A stretch of DNA of 64,000 bases from Gammaproteobacteria bacterium UBA2965 (GCA_002348385.1 DEBD01000001.1:58763-122762); one strand, 5' to 3'; counted from the stretch's first letter, positions 1-9,349 are shown. Made by a program: numbers and translations. Notes: a model not told the origin generated them from the sequence alone.

Positions 1-998
1 CCCACCAAGATCCCCAATACCACACCCACCGCCATGATGAGGGTGGATTCCATCACCACCTGCATCACCACCGCGCCCGGGCGCATGCCCACTGCGCGCA
101 ACATACCGAGCTCTTTTATGCGCTCCATCACCGCAGTGATCAGCGTGTTCACCAGCCCGAAAATCAGCGCGCCCATCATGATCAGAAACCAGATGAACAT
201 GGCGGCATCCGCGAACAGAAACATGGCCGCCGCCTGAGGTTCCAGTTCCTGCCAGTCCAACACATCCAGGTCGTCGAAAAACGCCGCCAGCGAATCCTTG
301 ATGGAAGACTCCCCGGCGCCATTGCCCACCAGCTTCACGGAAACTTCGGTGACCACCTCCGCATCCACCAACGCCTGCAGACGCTCGATTCCCGTAAACA
401 CGAAGATCTTTTCCAGATTCTCGCCGTCGGCGTCGTACACCCCCGCAATGCGAAAGCCAGCTTCCCGATTGAGCCCATCGGCCCCCTGGGTGATGAGCAC
501 CAGGCGCCGGCCCACGTCGGTGTCGAGCTGCTCGGCCAGCGACTCGCCGATCACCACGCGCCGGTCCGCCGCGCTCTGCAGCGCCTCGCCCCGGTGGGCG
601 ACACTTCCCAGAAATGAGATGGACTCGCGCTGGGGATCTACCCCCACGAACTGCACACCGCGGGTTTCCCGCTCGCTCATGATCACCGCCGGGATGCGAA
701 TGCGCGCCGCCCACCCCTCCAACTGATCATCTGCCACGTCCGGGCGCCAGTCTTTGGCGAGCTGAAAACTTTTTTCGATGCTGGGGTCATCCAGGTAGCC
801 CGGCGCCAGCACCTTGGCGTGGCCGGTGAGATTGGACACCGCCGCCTCCTGCATGTCGTACTGAAATCCACGCAGCAGGCTGTTCAGCACCACTACCCCC
901 GCCACGGCCACCACGATGGCCGATAGCAACATGAGGTTGCGCCGCTTGTGACGGAACAGATTACGGCACGACAATTGAGTCAGGAGCTTCAGAGGCAT
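1..998 (-). CDS. FtsX-like ABC transporter permease (partial, C-terminus outside window)
   Basis: Inner-membrane permease of the MacB/LolCE (FtsX) family, probably part of an exporter acting on lipids or lipoproteins. The reading frame starts at ATG 998 (MPLKLLTQLSCRNLF) and stays open to the left edge. One N-terminal transmembrane segment follows a basic stretch (FRHKRRN). A long periplasmic domain comes next, then hydrophobic segments with the FtsX-type sequence VMERIKELGMLRAVGMRP. The start lies 2 bp after the stop of the preceding permease, so the two are co-transcribed and probably form a heterodimer. The ATPase expected for such a transporter is not in view and may lie beyond the left edge. 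The substrate is unknown. Confidence 0.85.
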   Translation of the reverse strand, partial: MPLKLLTQLSCRNLFRHKRRNLMLLSAIVVAVAGVVVLNSLLRGFQYDMQEAAVSNLTGHAKVLAPGYLDDPSIEKSFQLAKDWRPDVADDQLEGWAARIRIPAVIMSERETRGVQFVGVDPQRESISFLGSVAHRGEALQSAADRRVVIGESLAEQLDTDVGRRLVLITQGADGLNREAGFRIAGVYDADGENLEKIFVFTGIERLQALVDAEVVTEVSVKLVGNGAGESSIKDSLAAFFDDLDVLDWQELEPQAAAMFLFADAAMFIWFLIMMGALIFGLVNTLITAVMERIKELGMLRAVGMRPGAVVMQVVMESTLIMAVGVVLGILV

Positions 999-1000
999 GC

Positions 1001-2236
1001 TTACTCCGCCGCCCGCCACGCTTCCACCGGACGCATGCGCCGGACGCGCACCGATGACACCAATGCCGCCAGTTGAGTCCCCACCAGCATGACCAGGGGG
1101 GCGTTGGTGAAAGCCTCGATGGAGAAAGCCGGGAACAGACGCTCCGGCATGTAGAACTGGGCCGTATACTCGCTCAGCTGCTCGCCCATATAGAGGCCCA
1201 CTTCCGCCAGCCAGAACACCAGCAGCGCGGCGATACCTAAACCGATGGCAGCGCCAACCGCCCAGATGAACAACGCCTCCCATTGCACCAGGGCGACGAT
1301 GCGCCAAGGCCGCGTGCCGATGGACAGCAGCATGCCAAATTCCCGGGTACGTTCGAATACCGTCATGATGAACGTGTTCACCACGCTGAACAGCACCAGT
1401 ATCTCGACGATATAGAAGAACAGGTCGCCCCCCAGCTTGTCGATCTCGATGGCCTGGTGCAGTTCCGGCATCACCTCGTCCCAATTACGCACGAGCGCGG
1501 GGCTGTCGGGCGCTCCTTGCGCCAGGTGGTCCGCCAGCGCACGTTGGGTGTCCGCGCTGCTGGCCAGATCGTTCGTGCGAATCGCCAGAGTGTGCACCTC
1601 GTCGCCCAGCCCGAAGGCCTCCTGCACCGACGCCAACGGCGTCCACAGCACTCCTCGATCCAATTCCAGTTGGTGACTGGTAAACAAGCCCACGACCTCG
1701 AGCAGCATGGCGGCCATACCGCCCTTTTTGCCCGTACCCAGAATCACCACCTCGTCACCCAAACCCACGCCCAGGTTGCGTGCCAGCACGCTACCCAGCA
1801 TAGCCTCGCCCGGGCCCTGGGGAGCATGGCCGGATTGAATGAAATCCAGAAAGCGGACGGTGCGGGACTCCGCCTCGATATCCACGCCCACCACCATGGC
1901 ACCAAAGCTGCGTTCCCCCGCCGAGGCCAGCGCAAAAGCCTCTACCCGGGGCGCTACCGATAGCACAGAAGGCCAAGACTCCACCAGGCGCACTAGTTCC
2001 GTGGCACCCGGCAGAGTGTCTTCAAATCGCTCTGTTTCCACGAAGTCGCGGGACTGCACCTGCAGGTGACCCGACAACATGGACGTGGCGTTGTCCATCA
2101 TCAGCTCGTATTGGCCCAGCTGCATGGCCATGGCAAATACGACTAACATGATGGCAAACGCTATGCCGCTCGCCGTGAGCCATGTGCGCCTAGGGTTGCG
2201 CCACAAATTGCGCCAGGCGATGCGCACGTTCAGCAT
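1001..2236 (-). CDS. FtsX-like ABC transporter permease
   Basis: Second FtsX/LolE-type permease of the same operon, about 411 residues. I chose ATG 2236 because the protein then begins MLNVRIAWRNLWRNPRRTW, the usual short basic N-terminus before the first membrane helix. The frame is open further upstream to 2353, but that would overlap the preceding gene by 67 bp. The order is one N-terminal helix, a periplasmic MacB-like domain (about residues 45-270), then three helices containing VFERTREFGMLLSIGTRP, which is characteristic of the FtsX domain. It is followed after 2 bp by the next permease and preceded by a LolA-like gene, suggesting export or sorting of a lipidated or hydrophobic cargo. 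Substrate assignment is inference. Confidence 0.85.
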   Translation of the reverse strand: MLNVRIAWRNLWRNPRRTWLTASGIAFAIMLVVFAMAMQLGQYELMMDNATSMLSGHLQVQSRDFVETERFEDTLPGATELVRLVESWPSVLSVAPRVEAFALASAGERSFGAMVVGVDIEAESRTVRFLDFIQSGHAPQGPGEAMLGSVLARNLGVGLGDEVVILGTGKKGGMAAMLLEVVGLFTSHQLELDRGVLWTPLASVQEAFGLGDEVHTLAIRTNDLASSADTQRALADHLAQGAPDSPALVRNWDEVMPELHQAIEIDKLGGDLFFYIVEILVLFSVVNTFIMTVFERTREFGMLLSIGTRPWRIVALVQWEALFIWAVGAAIGLGIAALLVFWLAEVGLYMGEQLSEYTAQFYMPERLFPAFSIEAFTNAPLVMLVGTQLAALVSSVRVRRMRPVEAWRAAE

Positions 2237-2286
2237 CGGCAGTGCAGGTCGCGCAGCGGCGCTCGAATAGGAGGCCGCCAGCTCGT

Positions 2287-3078
2287 TCAAGGGGTCGCCC
2301 CAGACTGCAGAGAAAACACGGTAAACAGCCGATCGTTGAGCTCCACGTCCCAATCCATCGTTGCGTAGTAAAGCTCGGTGTAACTGTCCGTCTGATCGAG
2401 CTCCGCCATGCGCATCCGCGTGCCGAAGGTACGACCGCCCAGCTCACCGATCTCCAACGTTTCCATACGCTTGATCGGTTGCATGCTTTGATCGAAATAG
2501 GTCTGCGAGATGAGCACGTAGTCGTCGCGCATCACCATCTGCTCCTTGCCCCACACCACCGGCGCATCGTCGTGAGGGACAGCCTCCACCGTATAGATGA
2601 TGTGGCCGTCATCCTCCACCTGGTGGATGATCTCCAGGTCGTAGTACTCGAGCAGTTTGTCGGTGCGCGACAGGTCGTTGTAGGAGAAATCCGACCCCGC
2701 CCAACTCTGCGACATGAGGCTAAACGGCAGCCGAATCGTCTTGTTCAACTTGGGCGTAAAAGTCCACATCTTCTCGCCCTGCTTGAGGGTGGCGTTGCCC
2801 GCATCCTTGGCCGGGGCGGTAAAGCGAATCAGGGCATCCTTGCGGCCCCGGGTCCAGGCCACCAACTTGGAGGTTCGCTGCCACTCCGGCCGCTGCACCA
2901 CCATCTCCATCTCGGCGTAGGAAGAGCGGCCACGCGTGAGATCCAGCGCGCCCGCCACCAGTTCCTGGGCGGTGGGGCCGTCAGCGCTCAGGCCAGGCTC
3001 TGGGGATGCCGCCTGAACCGTACTGGCCGCAACCGCCAGACACCAAGCCAACCAGGAATATCGCCAGATCCCACGCAT
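2287..3078 (-). CDS. LolA-like outer membrane lipoprotein-sorting protein
   Basis: Periplasmic protein of the LolA-like lipoprotein-sorting family that accompanies MmpL/RND or FtsX exporters. ATG 3078 gives a standard signal peptide (residues 1 to about 22, ending TVQA). An earlier in-frame start at 3135 is rejected because the likely promoter lies inside that stretch. The mature part has the family pattern of amphipathic beta strands, for example LVAWTRGRKDALIRFTAP, GNATLKQGEKMWTFTP and SWAGSDFSYNDL. It heads an operon with two FtsX permeases and is divergent from a TetR gene. It probably carries a hydrophobic ligand between inner and outer membrane; the ligand is unknown. Confidence 0.8.
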   Translation of the reverse strand: MRGIWRYSWLAWCLAVAASTVQAASPEPGLSADGPTAQELVAGALDLTRGRSSYAEMEMVVQRPEWQRTSKLVAWTRGRKDALIRFTAPAKDAGNATLKQGEKMWTFTPKLNKTIRLPFSLMSQSWAGSDFSYNDLSRTDKLLEYYDLEIIHQVEDDGHIIYTVEAVPHDDAPVVWGKEQMVMRDDYVLISQTYFDQSMQPIKRMETLEIGELGGRTFGTRMRMAELDQTDSYTELYYATMDWDVELNDRLFTVFSLQSGATP

Positions 3079-3106
3079 TGACAACCTTATTCGTCTTGAG
3101 GTTATT

Positions 3107-3135
3107 ATATTAGATCTAAATATTGACCTAGTCAA
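3107..3135 (-). promoter_or_regulatory. Sigma-70-type promoter with TetR-type operator
   Basis: Reading on the minus strand, TTGACT (3135-3130) and TAATAT (3112-3107) are separated by exactly 17 bp, a near-consensus promoter for the LolA-like/permease operon. The inverted repeat TTGAC-CTA-GTCAA (3123-3135) covers the -35 box, and a perfect palindrome TTAGATCTAA (3110-3119) covers the edge of the -10 box. Both are candidate operators for the divergent TetR gene starting at 3153. Binding is inferred from position and symmetry. Confidence 0.7.
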
Positions 3136-3152
3136 AATAATTCCAGCGCACT

Positions 3153-3770
3153 ATGCCCCTTCGCGAAGAAAAAAAGCAGCAGACGCGCCGCGACATCCTA
3201 ACCGCTGCGCGGGATCTCATCGAGCACCACGGCTACCGGGACGCTAAGATGCGCGACATCGCCGCGGCCGCCCGGTTGAGCTATCAGACGCTATACAACT
3301 ACTTCCCTACCAAGGCGCTGATACTGCAAGCCCTGCTGCTGGAAGACATCGATCAGGCTGCCGAGCAGTTCAAGGCAGTACTCTCCCACTTCGTGGCCGG
3401 CGAGATCAAGCTGCTGGACGCATTGGAGGCACTCAACCGCATCGGCGTGGATCTGGTGGCGAGCGGCGACCGCGAGCTGTGGCATATCGTGATGACTGAC
3501 CTGCTGGCCGAGCAGCGCGAAGCCACCCACATCTGGCACCTGATCAATCGCTCCGGACACGAAACCCTCGCCACGCTCACTGACCAGGCACAACAACGCG
3601 GCGAGCTTTCGTTGCGGGCCGACCCAGCCGTACTGGCCGATACGCTGTTTGTGTTGAGCGACCACGCCACCATGCGCTACGTGATGGCGCCCGGCACCGC
3701 TAAGGCCGCCATTCTTGAGGATCTGCAGGCGCAGACCCTGCTGCTGGTGGCTCCCTACCTGAAACAGTAG
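3153..3770 (+). CDS. TetR/AcrR family transcriptional regulator
   Basis: A 205-residue one-component repressor. The N-terminal helix-turn-helix (about residues 8-55, RRDILTAARDLIEHHGYRDA through LSYQTLYNYFPTKALIL) is typical of TetR proteins. The remainder is an all-helical ligand and dimerisation domain without similarity that I recognise. It is divergent from the LolA/FtsX operon, with about 75 bp between starts that contain two palindromes, so it most likely represses that operon and itself. Ligand unknown, probably hydrophobic. Confidence 0.9.
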   Translation: MPLREEKKQQTRRDILTAARDLIEHHGYRDAKMRDIAAAARLSYQTLYNYFPTKALILQALLLEDIDQAAEQFKAVLSHFVAGEIKLLDALEALNRIGVDLVASGDRELWHIVMTDLLAEQREATHIWHLINRSGHETLATLTDQAQQRGELSLRADPAVLADTLFVLSDHATMRYVMAPGTAKAAILEDLQAQTLLLVAPYLKQ

Positions 3771-3905
3771 CTGTCTGACACACTCAACCGCGCACCCAAG
3801 GGGATCGCAGCACCGGCCACCAGGCAGCAGTGGTTCAGCTCGATCGTGGGATCCCTCCCACGCGTCTGGAGCGCATCACTGCGCTGGAACTTCCGCGCGA
3901 ACTAG
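3771..3905. other. Convergent intergenic region with two short hairpins
   Basis: Between the TetR gene and the convergent CoA-transferase gene there are two inverted repeats. CGTGGGA/TCCCACG lies at 3845-3862 and AGCGCA/TGCGCT is immediately downstream. Neither is followed by a T-run on either strand, so I do not call them intrinsic terminators. Confidence 0.35.
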
Positions 3906-5111
3906 CTAGATCACCCCGTCGGCGGCGAGCCGATCGATCTGCGCATCCGAAAAACCAAGCTCCGCAAGCACCTCACGGCTGTGCTCCCCGATTTCGGGAG
4001 CGCGCGTCAGCGGCTTTCTCGGCAAGCCTTCCTGATTGAGCGGGTGGTCCACCACCTTATCCATGCCCATGCCTTCGGGTGCGTCCAGCAACATGTTGTT
4101 GACCAGTAGCTGCTCGTCTTCCACCAGCGTCGTGGGCGTGGCAGCCACAGCAGCCGGAACGCCGGCTGCTTGGAAGTCCGCTAGCCACTCATCCGCAGGC
4201 CGGGCACGAAAGCAATCGGCAAGCTTTTCAACGATAAAGGCACCGTTGGCCGCCCGACCTTCCGGCGTGGCGAAGCGCTCGTCGGCCAGCAGCTCGGGGA
4301 TGCCGGCGATGGCGAACAAGCTATCCAACGCCTCCTCGGTGCGCACCATAGTGAACACCAGCCAGCGCCCGTCTGCCGCCTCGTAGGGAACGCTGGTGTA
4401 GGCTCGGCCGCGCCGTTCGTCGTAGTCCGAGAGATCGCCGCCGGCAAGCTGCGACTGAGCAACACAAGAGAACGACCATAGCCCGTTGGCAAGCAGCGAC
4501 GTGTGAACGTGACTGCCCTTGCCCGTCTTCTCGCGGCGCAGCAAGGCGGTGACGATGTTCGCGTACATGGCCATGCCCGTGGGGTGATCGCCCATCCCCG
4601 GCAACGCCTGGGTGGGGGCAGCACCCGTGGCATGGACGGTTTGCATGAGCCCGGAGCGGGCCCAGTAGGCCACCATGTCGAAGCCTTCCACGTCGCGCTC
4701 GGACCCCTGCTCGCCATAGGCGGTGAGCGAGGCGTAGATCATGCGCTCGTTCAAAGGCGCCAGGTCCTCATAGGTGAGTTTAAGCTGGCGGCGCATGGCC
4801 AGGGGCTGATTGGTGACGTAAACGTCACAGTCCACCACCATGCCGTGCAAAATCGCCATGCCTTGCTCGCTCTTGAGGTCCAGCGCCAGCGAGCGCCTGC
4901 TGCGCGCATCCAGATGCCAGGTGTAATTGGCATCGGTACCGTCCAGGTTTACCGCCGGCGCGAAGTTGCGGTAGCCGTCGCCAAGCTGGGGTTGTTCGAT
5001 CTTGATCACGTCGGCCCCGTAGTCCGCCAACATGGTGGCGGACACGGGCGCAGCGATCCAGGTGCCCACATCGAGCACCTTCAAGCCCTCGAACAGATAG
5101 CCCTCAGCCAC
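3906..5111 (-). CDS. CaiB/BaiF family (class III) CoA transferase
   Basis: Family III CoA transferase moving CoA between a donor acyl-CoA and a carboxylic acid, in the cytoplasm. The conserved N-terminus (YLFEGLKVLDVGTWIAAPVS, then LADYGADVIKIEQP) and the central GMGDHPTGMAMYANIVTALLRREKTGKGSHV are diagnostic. I place the start at GTG 5111 (401 residues, the usual family length). The frame remains open upstream to 5330, but that part lies inside the preceding gene. The family nucleophile is an Asp in the central region; I have not assigned it firmly. The gene is 11 bp downstream of an acyl-CoA-dehydrogenase-fold gene and is probably in its operon, activating an acid intermediate of the island. 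Confidence 0.88.
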   Translation of the reverse strand: MAEGYLFEGLKVLDVGTWIAAPVSATMLADYGADVIKIEQPQLGDGYRNFAPAVNLDGTDANYTWHLDARSRRSLALDLKSEQGMAILHGMVVDCDVYVTNQPLAMRRQLKLTYEDLAPLNERMIYASLTAYGEQGSERDVEGFDMVAYWARSGLMQTVHATGAAPTQALPGMGDHPTGMAMYANIVTALLRREKTGKGSHVHTSLLANGLWSFSCVAQSQLAGGDLSDYDERRGRAYTSVPYEAADGRWLVFTMVRTEEALDSLFAIAGIPELLADERFATPEGRAANGAFIVEKLADCFRARPADEWLADFQAAGVPAAVAATPTTLVEDEQLLVNNMLLDAPEGMGMDKVVDHPLNQEGLPRKPLTRAPEIGEHSREVLAELGFSDAQIDRLAADGVI

Positions 5112-5122
5112 GTCGGCCGCCG

Positions 5123-6319
5123 CTACAGCGACATGGGCGGCACTTCCATGCCCAGCAGGGCCTTGCCTATGGGCTCGTACAGCGCGCTTCCGATGGTGAA
5201 GTGCATGGCGCCGGCCCGCACGTCCCGCATCATCCGCTCGAGCGGTGAGTCCATACGATTGGCCGTGGTGTTGAGCAGGCGTACGGCGGCATCCACCGCA
5301 TCGATCGCCGCATTGCCGCCGTGGGCACATGCCAGCCGCAAGGGGGCAACCTGCTCAGTGGTCGGAACCTGGCCGTCCTGCACCAGCGCCCAAACATCTT
5401 CGATGGTCCTGCGCACGTAGGCACGCGCCGACTCCAGGGTCGCCTCGGCCTTGGCCAGCTCGATCTGGGTGCTGGCGAGGTCGCACAGCGGCGTCTGCGT
5501 GCCGTAGGCCTTCTTGGTATGAGCGGCTTCCTGTACCGCATCGAGTGCCGCACGGGCGACCCCGAAGCTCACTGCGACCTTGTTGTAGCCAATCTTGGCC
5601 GACATGGGGAAGTGGAAGATGGGGCTCTTGTGCCAGGAAGGCATGCCCAGCATGGACTCGGCCCGCTTGTCGGGAACGAACACGTCCTTGCCGAGCACGT
5701 CGTGACTGCCGGAGCCACGCATACCCGCCACATCCCACGTATCCAGAATCTCCACGTCGGACAGCGGCATGAGGAACATGCGCATCATGGGCATAGTCTC
5801 GGTCATCATCAGCGGTTTGCCGTCCTGCATGACCATGGCGGTACCGAAGAACCAGTCACACTGGTGGCATCCGCTCACGAACGCCCATTGGCCACTGACT
5901 TTCCAGCCGCCGTCCACCTGCTCTGCCGTCCCCGGCGGTCCCGCGGCCCCGCAGAATATGACCCGGGGGTGCGGCGTGCCGCCGAAAATCTCTTCGGCCT
6001 GCCACTGCGCCATGGAACCCGCCGCCAGCCCGTTGGTCTCGGAGCCGATCATGAAGTTCCACCCGGTGGAGCCGTCAGCGTACGAGATGGCCTCGATGGT
6101 CTCCACAGTGGTCCAGGGATCGACCTCTTCGCCACCGAACTCTTTGGGCAGGCACATGCGCATCAGCTCCGAGTCGTGCAGCGCCTCCACCACTTCGTCG
6201 GACAGACGCCGCTTATCCTGCGCCTCGTCCGCGTACTTGCGAATCAGCGGCTGCAGCGCACGCGCCCGCTCCTGGGGCGTGCCCTGCACGGCATCAGTTT
6301 CAGCCTTTGCTTCAGCCAT
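5123..6319 (-). CDS. Acyl-CoA dehydrogenase-fold flavoprotein (HsaA/HpaH-like monooxygenase group)
   Basis: 398-residue flavoprotein with the acyl-CoA dehydrogenase fold. Its sequence style (LSDEVVEALHDSELMRMCLPKEFGG, DGSTGWNFMIGSE, GWKVSGQWAFVSGCHQCDWF, DTWDVAGMRGSGSHDV) is that of the type-2 C-terminal subgroup. That subgroup contains flavin-dependent monooxygenases such as HsaA and HpaH rather than true beta-oxidation dehydrogenases. ATG 6319 has AGGAG upstream. It lies between a Rieske oxygenase gene and a CoA transferase gene, which fits a ring- or side-chain-hydroxylating step. No flavin reductase partner is seen nearby. Whether it is a monooxygenase or dehydrogenase cannot be settled by reading. 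Confidence 0.8.
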   Translation of the reverse strand: MAEAKAETDAVQGTPQERARALQPLIRKYADEAQDKRRLSDEVVEALHDSELMRMCLPKEFGGEEVDPWTTVETIEAISYADGSTGWNFMIGSETNGLAAGSMAQWQAEEIFGGTPHPRVIFCGAAGPPGTAEQVDGGWKVSGQWAFVSGCHQCDWFFGTAMVMQDGKPLMMTETMPMMRMFLMPLSDVEILDTWDVAGMRGSGSHDVLGKDVFVPDKRAESMLGMPSWHKSPIFHFPMSAKIGYNKVAVSFGVARAALDAVQEAAHTKKAYGTQTPLCDLASTQIELAKAEATLESARAYVRRTIEDVWALVQDGQVPTTEQVAPLRLACAHGGNAAIDAVDAAVRLLNTTANRMDSPLERMMRDVRAGAMHFTIGSALYEPIGKALLGMEVPPMSL

Positions 6320-6378
6320 GTCGTTCTCCTATTGGTTTTTCGGTGTGGGTATCCGAGCCCGCTGCTACGTCAGGCTCG

Positions 6379-7950
6379 TTAGTCATCCACCCACTCACCG
6401 TACAGCTCGTGAAAGTGACGTATCTTGGTCTCGTTGTAGTCCGCAAGGCGCGTACACTCCCGCGCCGTAGCTTTCATGCCGTCATAAACGAACGCCATGT
6501 TGCGCACGTCCTGATTGAACACGCCGCCCAGACTTCCGAGTTCGGGCGCGCCGGTCCAGTCATCGTTGTTTTCCAGCCAGTGGATCTCAGACACCGGCGT
6601 GTAGTTGCCGTCATCGGGAATGGGCGAGAGGTACATGCACTCCATGATGCACTCCTCGTGGTTGTCGCCGTTGGGCCGGAAGCGGTAGTTGATGCGGTTG
6701 AACGATCCCCAGGGGTGGAAGTTGGGGAACAGGGTGAGGTAGATGGCTGCGGTCAACTCGATGTCTGGAATATCGTCCGCCACAGAGGGAATGACCTCAC
6801 GCAACACCTGACGCTGCATCTCACTCATCACCGCCCGTCCGGAAGCGTTCTCTCCCAGGCGCTGCATGGCGGCTTCGGGGTCGGCGTTCTCAGTTTCCAC
6901 GCCCGCCACGCCGGCATCGGGCAGCTGCACGCCGGCCACTACGATGCACATGTGCGGGTTGGCGTCGATGGTGTCGCCTTCCAGCCACTTGGCCAGGCTG
7001 TCGAACTTGCCGGACTTACCGTCCCGGGTGGTCACGTGCACCACCCCGTCTCCATGGGACTCGTATATGGTACCGGTGAGCGGGTGACGGACTCGCACCA
7101 GGCCTGCTTCCTGTTCCGGCATGGGCCCCCAATCGGGAATCCCCGCACCATCGAGCGCGCCGCACAGGATGGCGCGCGAGTAGTTGCCGAACACGTCGTA
7201 CTTGGTGTCGCCGTCATGGGCACCGTGCGCCAGGGCCTGGGGATGGGTCATGAAGACGTGATACGACTCCATGAACGCTTCCTGCACCACTTTCCAGTTG
7301 GCCTTGATCACTCCTGCCACGTGGGCGGACTTATAGCGGCGCTCGTATGGAAAGACTTCAAACTGGGAAGACAGGTCCCCAACGTAGTCCTCTAGCGGCT
7401 CGCAATCAGGATCCGGATTGATGAAGAGATATCGGCCCCAGCGGCCCAGCTTCACTTCCGGCAGGGATTCAGCCTCCCGGTCGAGATCCGTGTAGTCGTA
7501 CGCGCAGGGCACCTGCTTCAATGTCCCGTCCAGCTCCCAGGCCCAGCCATGAAACGCGCAGCGCAGCTCGTCGAGCCCCTTGGCGCGGGACTCCCTAAGC
7601 TTGCGCCCGCGATGCAGGCAGGCATTGTAGTAGGCCTTGTACTCGTCGTCGGCCACGCGAACCACGAGATAGGATTTGTCCACGATGTCGTAGGGCACCA
7701 CGTCCCCCACGTTGGGAAAATCGTCCTCATGGGCGGCCATCTGCCACACTTTGGACCACAAACGTTCTTTCTCCAGCTCGTGATATTCCCTGGAGATATA
7801 ACGCGCGGTGGGCACCAGGGTGGGCCCTGGATGGATCGGTTCGTCGCGACGCATCGCAGCGGTGACCTGATCCGCGTTGGTGTCAGAATCCAGCAGCTTG
7901 GCGAACGACTCGTCCAAGGTGCGCATACCGGTTTTCAGTGCAGTTGCCAT
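6379..7950 (-). CDS. Rieske non-heme iron oxygenase, alpha subunit
   Basis: 523-residue aromatic-ring-hydroxylating-type oxygenase alpha subunit. The Rieske cluster ligands are C111 and H113 (CLH) and C131 and H134 (CAFH). The mononuclear-iron region follows as EAFMESYHVFMTH (about residues 227-239), with the two-histidine facial triad pattern. ATG 7950 has a GGGGA Shine-Dalgarno. The protein is longer than the common 420-460 residues. No reductase, ferredoxin or beta subunit gene is adjacent, so electrons must come from elsewhere. It is 59 bp upstream of the flavoprotein gene on the same strand. The substrate is unknown. Confidence 0.9.
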   Translation of the reverse strand: MATALKTGMRTLDESFAKLLDSDTNADQVTAAMRRDEPIHPGPTLVPTARYISREYHELEKERLWSKVWQMAAHEDDFPNVGDVVPYDIVDKSYLVVRVADDEYKAYYNACLHRGRKLRESRAKGLDELRCAFHGWAWELDGTLKQVPCAYDYTDLDREAESLPEVKLGRWGRYLFINPDPDCEPLEDYVGDLSSQFEVFPYERRYKSAHVAGVIKANWKVVQEAFMESYHVFMTHPQALAHGAHDGDTKYDVFGNYSRAILCGALDGAGIPDWGPMPEQEAGLVRVRHPLTGTIYESHGDGVVHVTTRDGKSGKFDSLAKWLEGDTIDANPHMCIVVAGVQLPDAGVAGVETENADPEAAMQRLGENASGRAVMSEMQRQVLREVIPSVADDIPDIELTAAIYLTLFPNFHPWGSFNRINYRFRPNGDNHEECIMECMYLSPIPDDGNYTPVSEIHWLENNDDWTGAPELGSLGGVFNQDVRNMAFVYDGMKATARECTRLADYNETKIRHFHELYGEWVDD

Positions 7951-8094
7951 GCTTCCCCCTAGGCATTTTCTCTAGCCCGGCTTTGTGTCTGCGCCGGTTT
8001 TTCTTTCCCGCCGCGCTGCTCCAACACGCACAAACGGGCTACTCATCAATGGTACCCTGACAGACCCCACCCGCAAACGCCAGGGAGGAGCCCC

Positions 8095-9333
8095 ATGCTG
8101 CACGCCATGCCCAAGACCGGAGCCAGTTGGGATGCCCTGCGCGAGGAAATGATCCAGCGAGGGTCGGACGACGCCAAATGGCGCGACGGCAAGACTGCCG
8201 TGTACGTGTTCAACGCCGGCGACGACGTGGCCGACGTGCAGAAAGCGGCCTATACGATGTACATGTCCGAAAACGGGCTAGGCCCGCTGGCGTTTCCGAG
8301 CCTCAAGCGGATGGAAGAAGAAGTGATCGGAATGGGGCTGTCGCTCCTTCACGCGCCCGAAGAGGCCAAGGGCACCATCACCTCCGGCGGCACCGACTCC
8401 ATCACCATGGCCATCAAAGCGGCTCGGGAATTTGCCCGCTCGGAAAAGGAACTAACCGGTGGGGGAAACCTGGTACTGCCTTATTCCGCCCACCCCGCCT
8501 TCGACAAAGCCGCGTCGCTCATGAACCTGGAAGTGCGCCGCGTGCCCGTTGGCGATGATTTCCTGGCCGACCCCGCCGCCATGGCGGACGCCTGCGATGA
8601 GCAGACCGTCATGCTGGTGGGTTCCGCACCCAGTTTCCCCTACGGTCTCATCGACGACATTGCCGCACTGAGCGAAGTCGCTAACAAAGAGGGGGTGTGG
8701 CTGCACGTGGACGCCTGCGTGGGCGGTTACATCGCCCCGTTCGTGCGCATGAACGGAGCACCCATCCCACCTTTCGATTTCGAGTTGCCCGGGGTGATGT
8801 CCATGTCGGCGGATCTGCACAAATACGGATACTGCGCCAAGGGCGCGTCCAGCGTGCTGTTCAGAAGCGAAGCGCTGCACCAGCACATGGTGTTCGACAC
8901 CAACCCCTGGCCGGGCGGACGCATGATCACCCCGACGCTGGCAGGCACACGGCCGGGAGGCGCCATCTCCGCAGCCTGGGCGGTGATGAACTACTTAGGG
9001 GAAGAAGGCTATCGGGCAAAGCACAAGTTGGTAACCGACGCGCGAGAGAAGATCGAAGCCGGCGTGAAAGCGTTGGGGTTCGAAGTGCTCGGCGAGCCGC
9101 AGCTTGGCATCGTCGCCTTTACTCACAAGTCGGCGGACGTGTTCGCCGTGTATCGCGACCTCTACAAGAAAGGCTGGTTTGCGAGCCTCACCACCCAGCC
9201 GCCCGCCCTGCACCTGATGCTCTCACCGGTGCACAACGAGAAAACCGATCTGTATCTGAACGACCTGGCCGCAAGCCTTAAGGCCGCGGCCGACGCAAAG
9301 CCAAGCGAGGGTTTCGAGGCGCGCTACAGCTGA
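8095..9333 (+). CDS. PLP-dependent lyase/decarboxylase, sphingosine-1-phosphate-lyase-like
   Basis: 412-residue fold-type I pyridoxal-phosphate enzyme of the group II decarboxylase superfamily. It is closest in motif to sphinganine-1-phosphate aldolase: TSGGTDSITMAIKAAR, GSAPSFPYGLIDDI, LHVDACVGGYIAPF and the lysine-bearing SMSADLHKYGYCAKGAS, whose Lys should form the Schiff base. GGAGGAG four bases before ATG 8095 supports this start; ATG 8107 is a weaker alternative. It is divergent from the Rieske gene at 7950. A true role in sphingoid-base cleavage is uncertain. It could cleave another phosphorylated or hydroxylated amino compound, or decarboxylate an amino acid. Confidence 0.85.
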   Translation: MLHAMPKTGASWDALREEMIQRGSDDAKWRDGKTAVYVFNAGDDVADVQKAAYTMYMSENGLGPLAFPSLKRMEEEVIGMGLSLLHAPEEAKGTITSGGTDSITMAIKAAREFARSEKELTGGGNLVLPYSAHPAFDKAASLMNLEVRRVPVGDDFLADPAAMADACDEQTVMLVGSAPSFPYGLIDDIAALSEVANKEGVWLHVDACVGGYIAPFVRMNGAPIPPFDFELPGVMSMSADLHKYGYCAKGASSVLFRSEALHQHMVFDTNPWPGGRMITPTLAGTRPGGAISAAWAVMNYLGEEGYRAKHKLVTDAREKIEAGVKALGFEVLGEPQLGIVAFTHKSADVFAVYRDLYKKGWFASLTTQPPALHLMLSPVHNEKTDLYLNDLAASLKAAADAKPSEGFEARYS

Positions 9334-9349
9334 GTGCCTCGGTGGCGCA

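Noticed and set aside
2242..3081. 279-codon rightward frame opposite the LolA-like gene
   Set aside because: It is antisense to a gene with signal peptide and family motifs. Its composition is His- and Arg-rich and it has no ribosome binding site.
3845..3862. Hairpin CGTGGGA/TCCCACG as terminator
   Set aside because: No T-run on either strand follows it.
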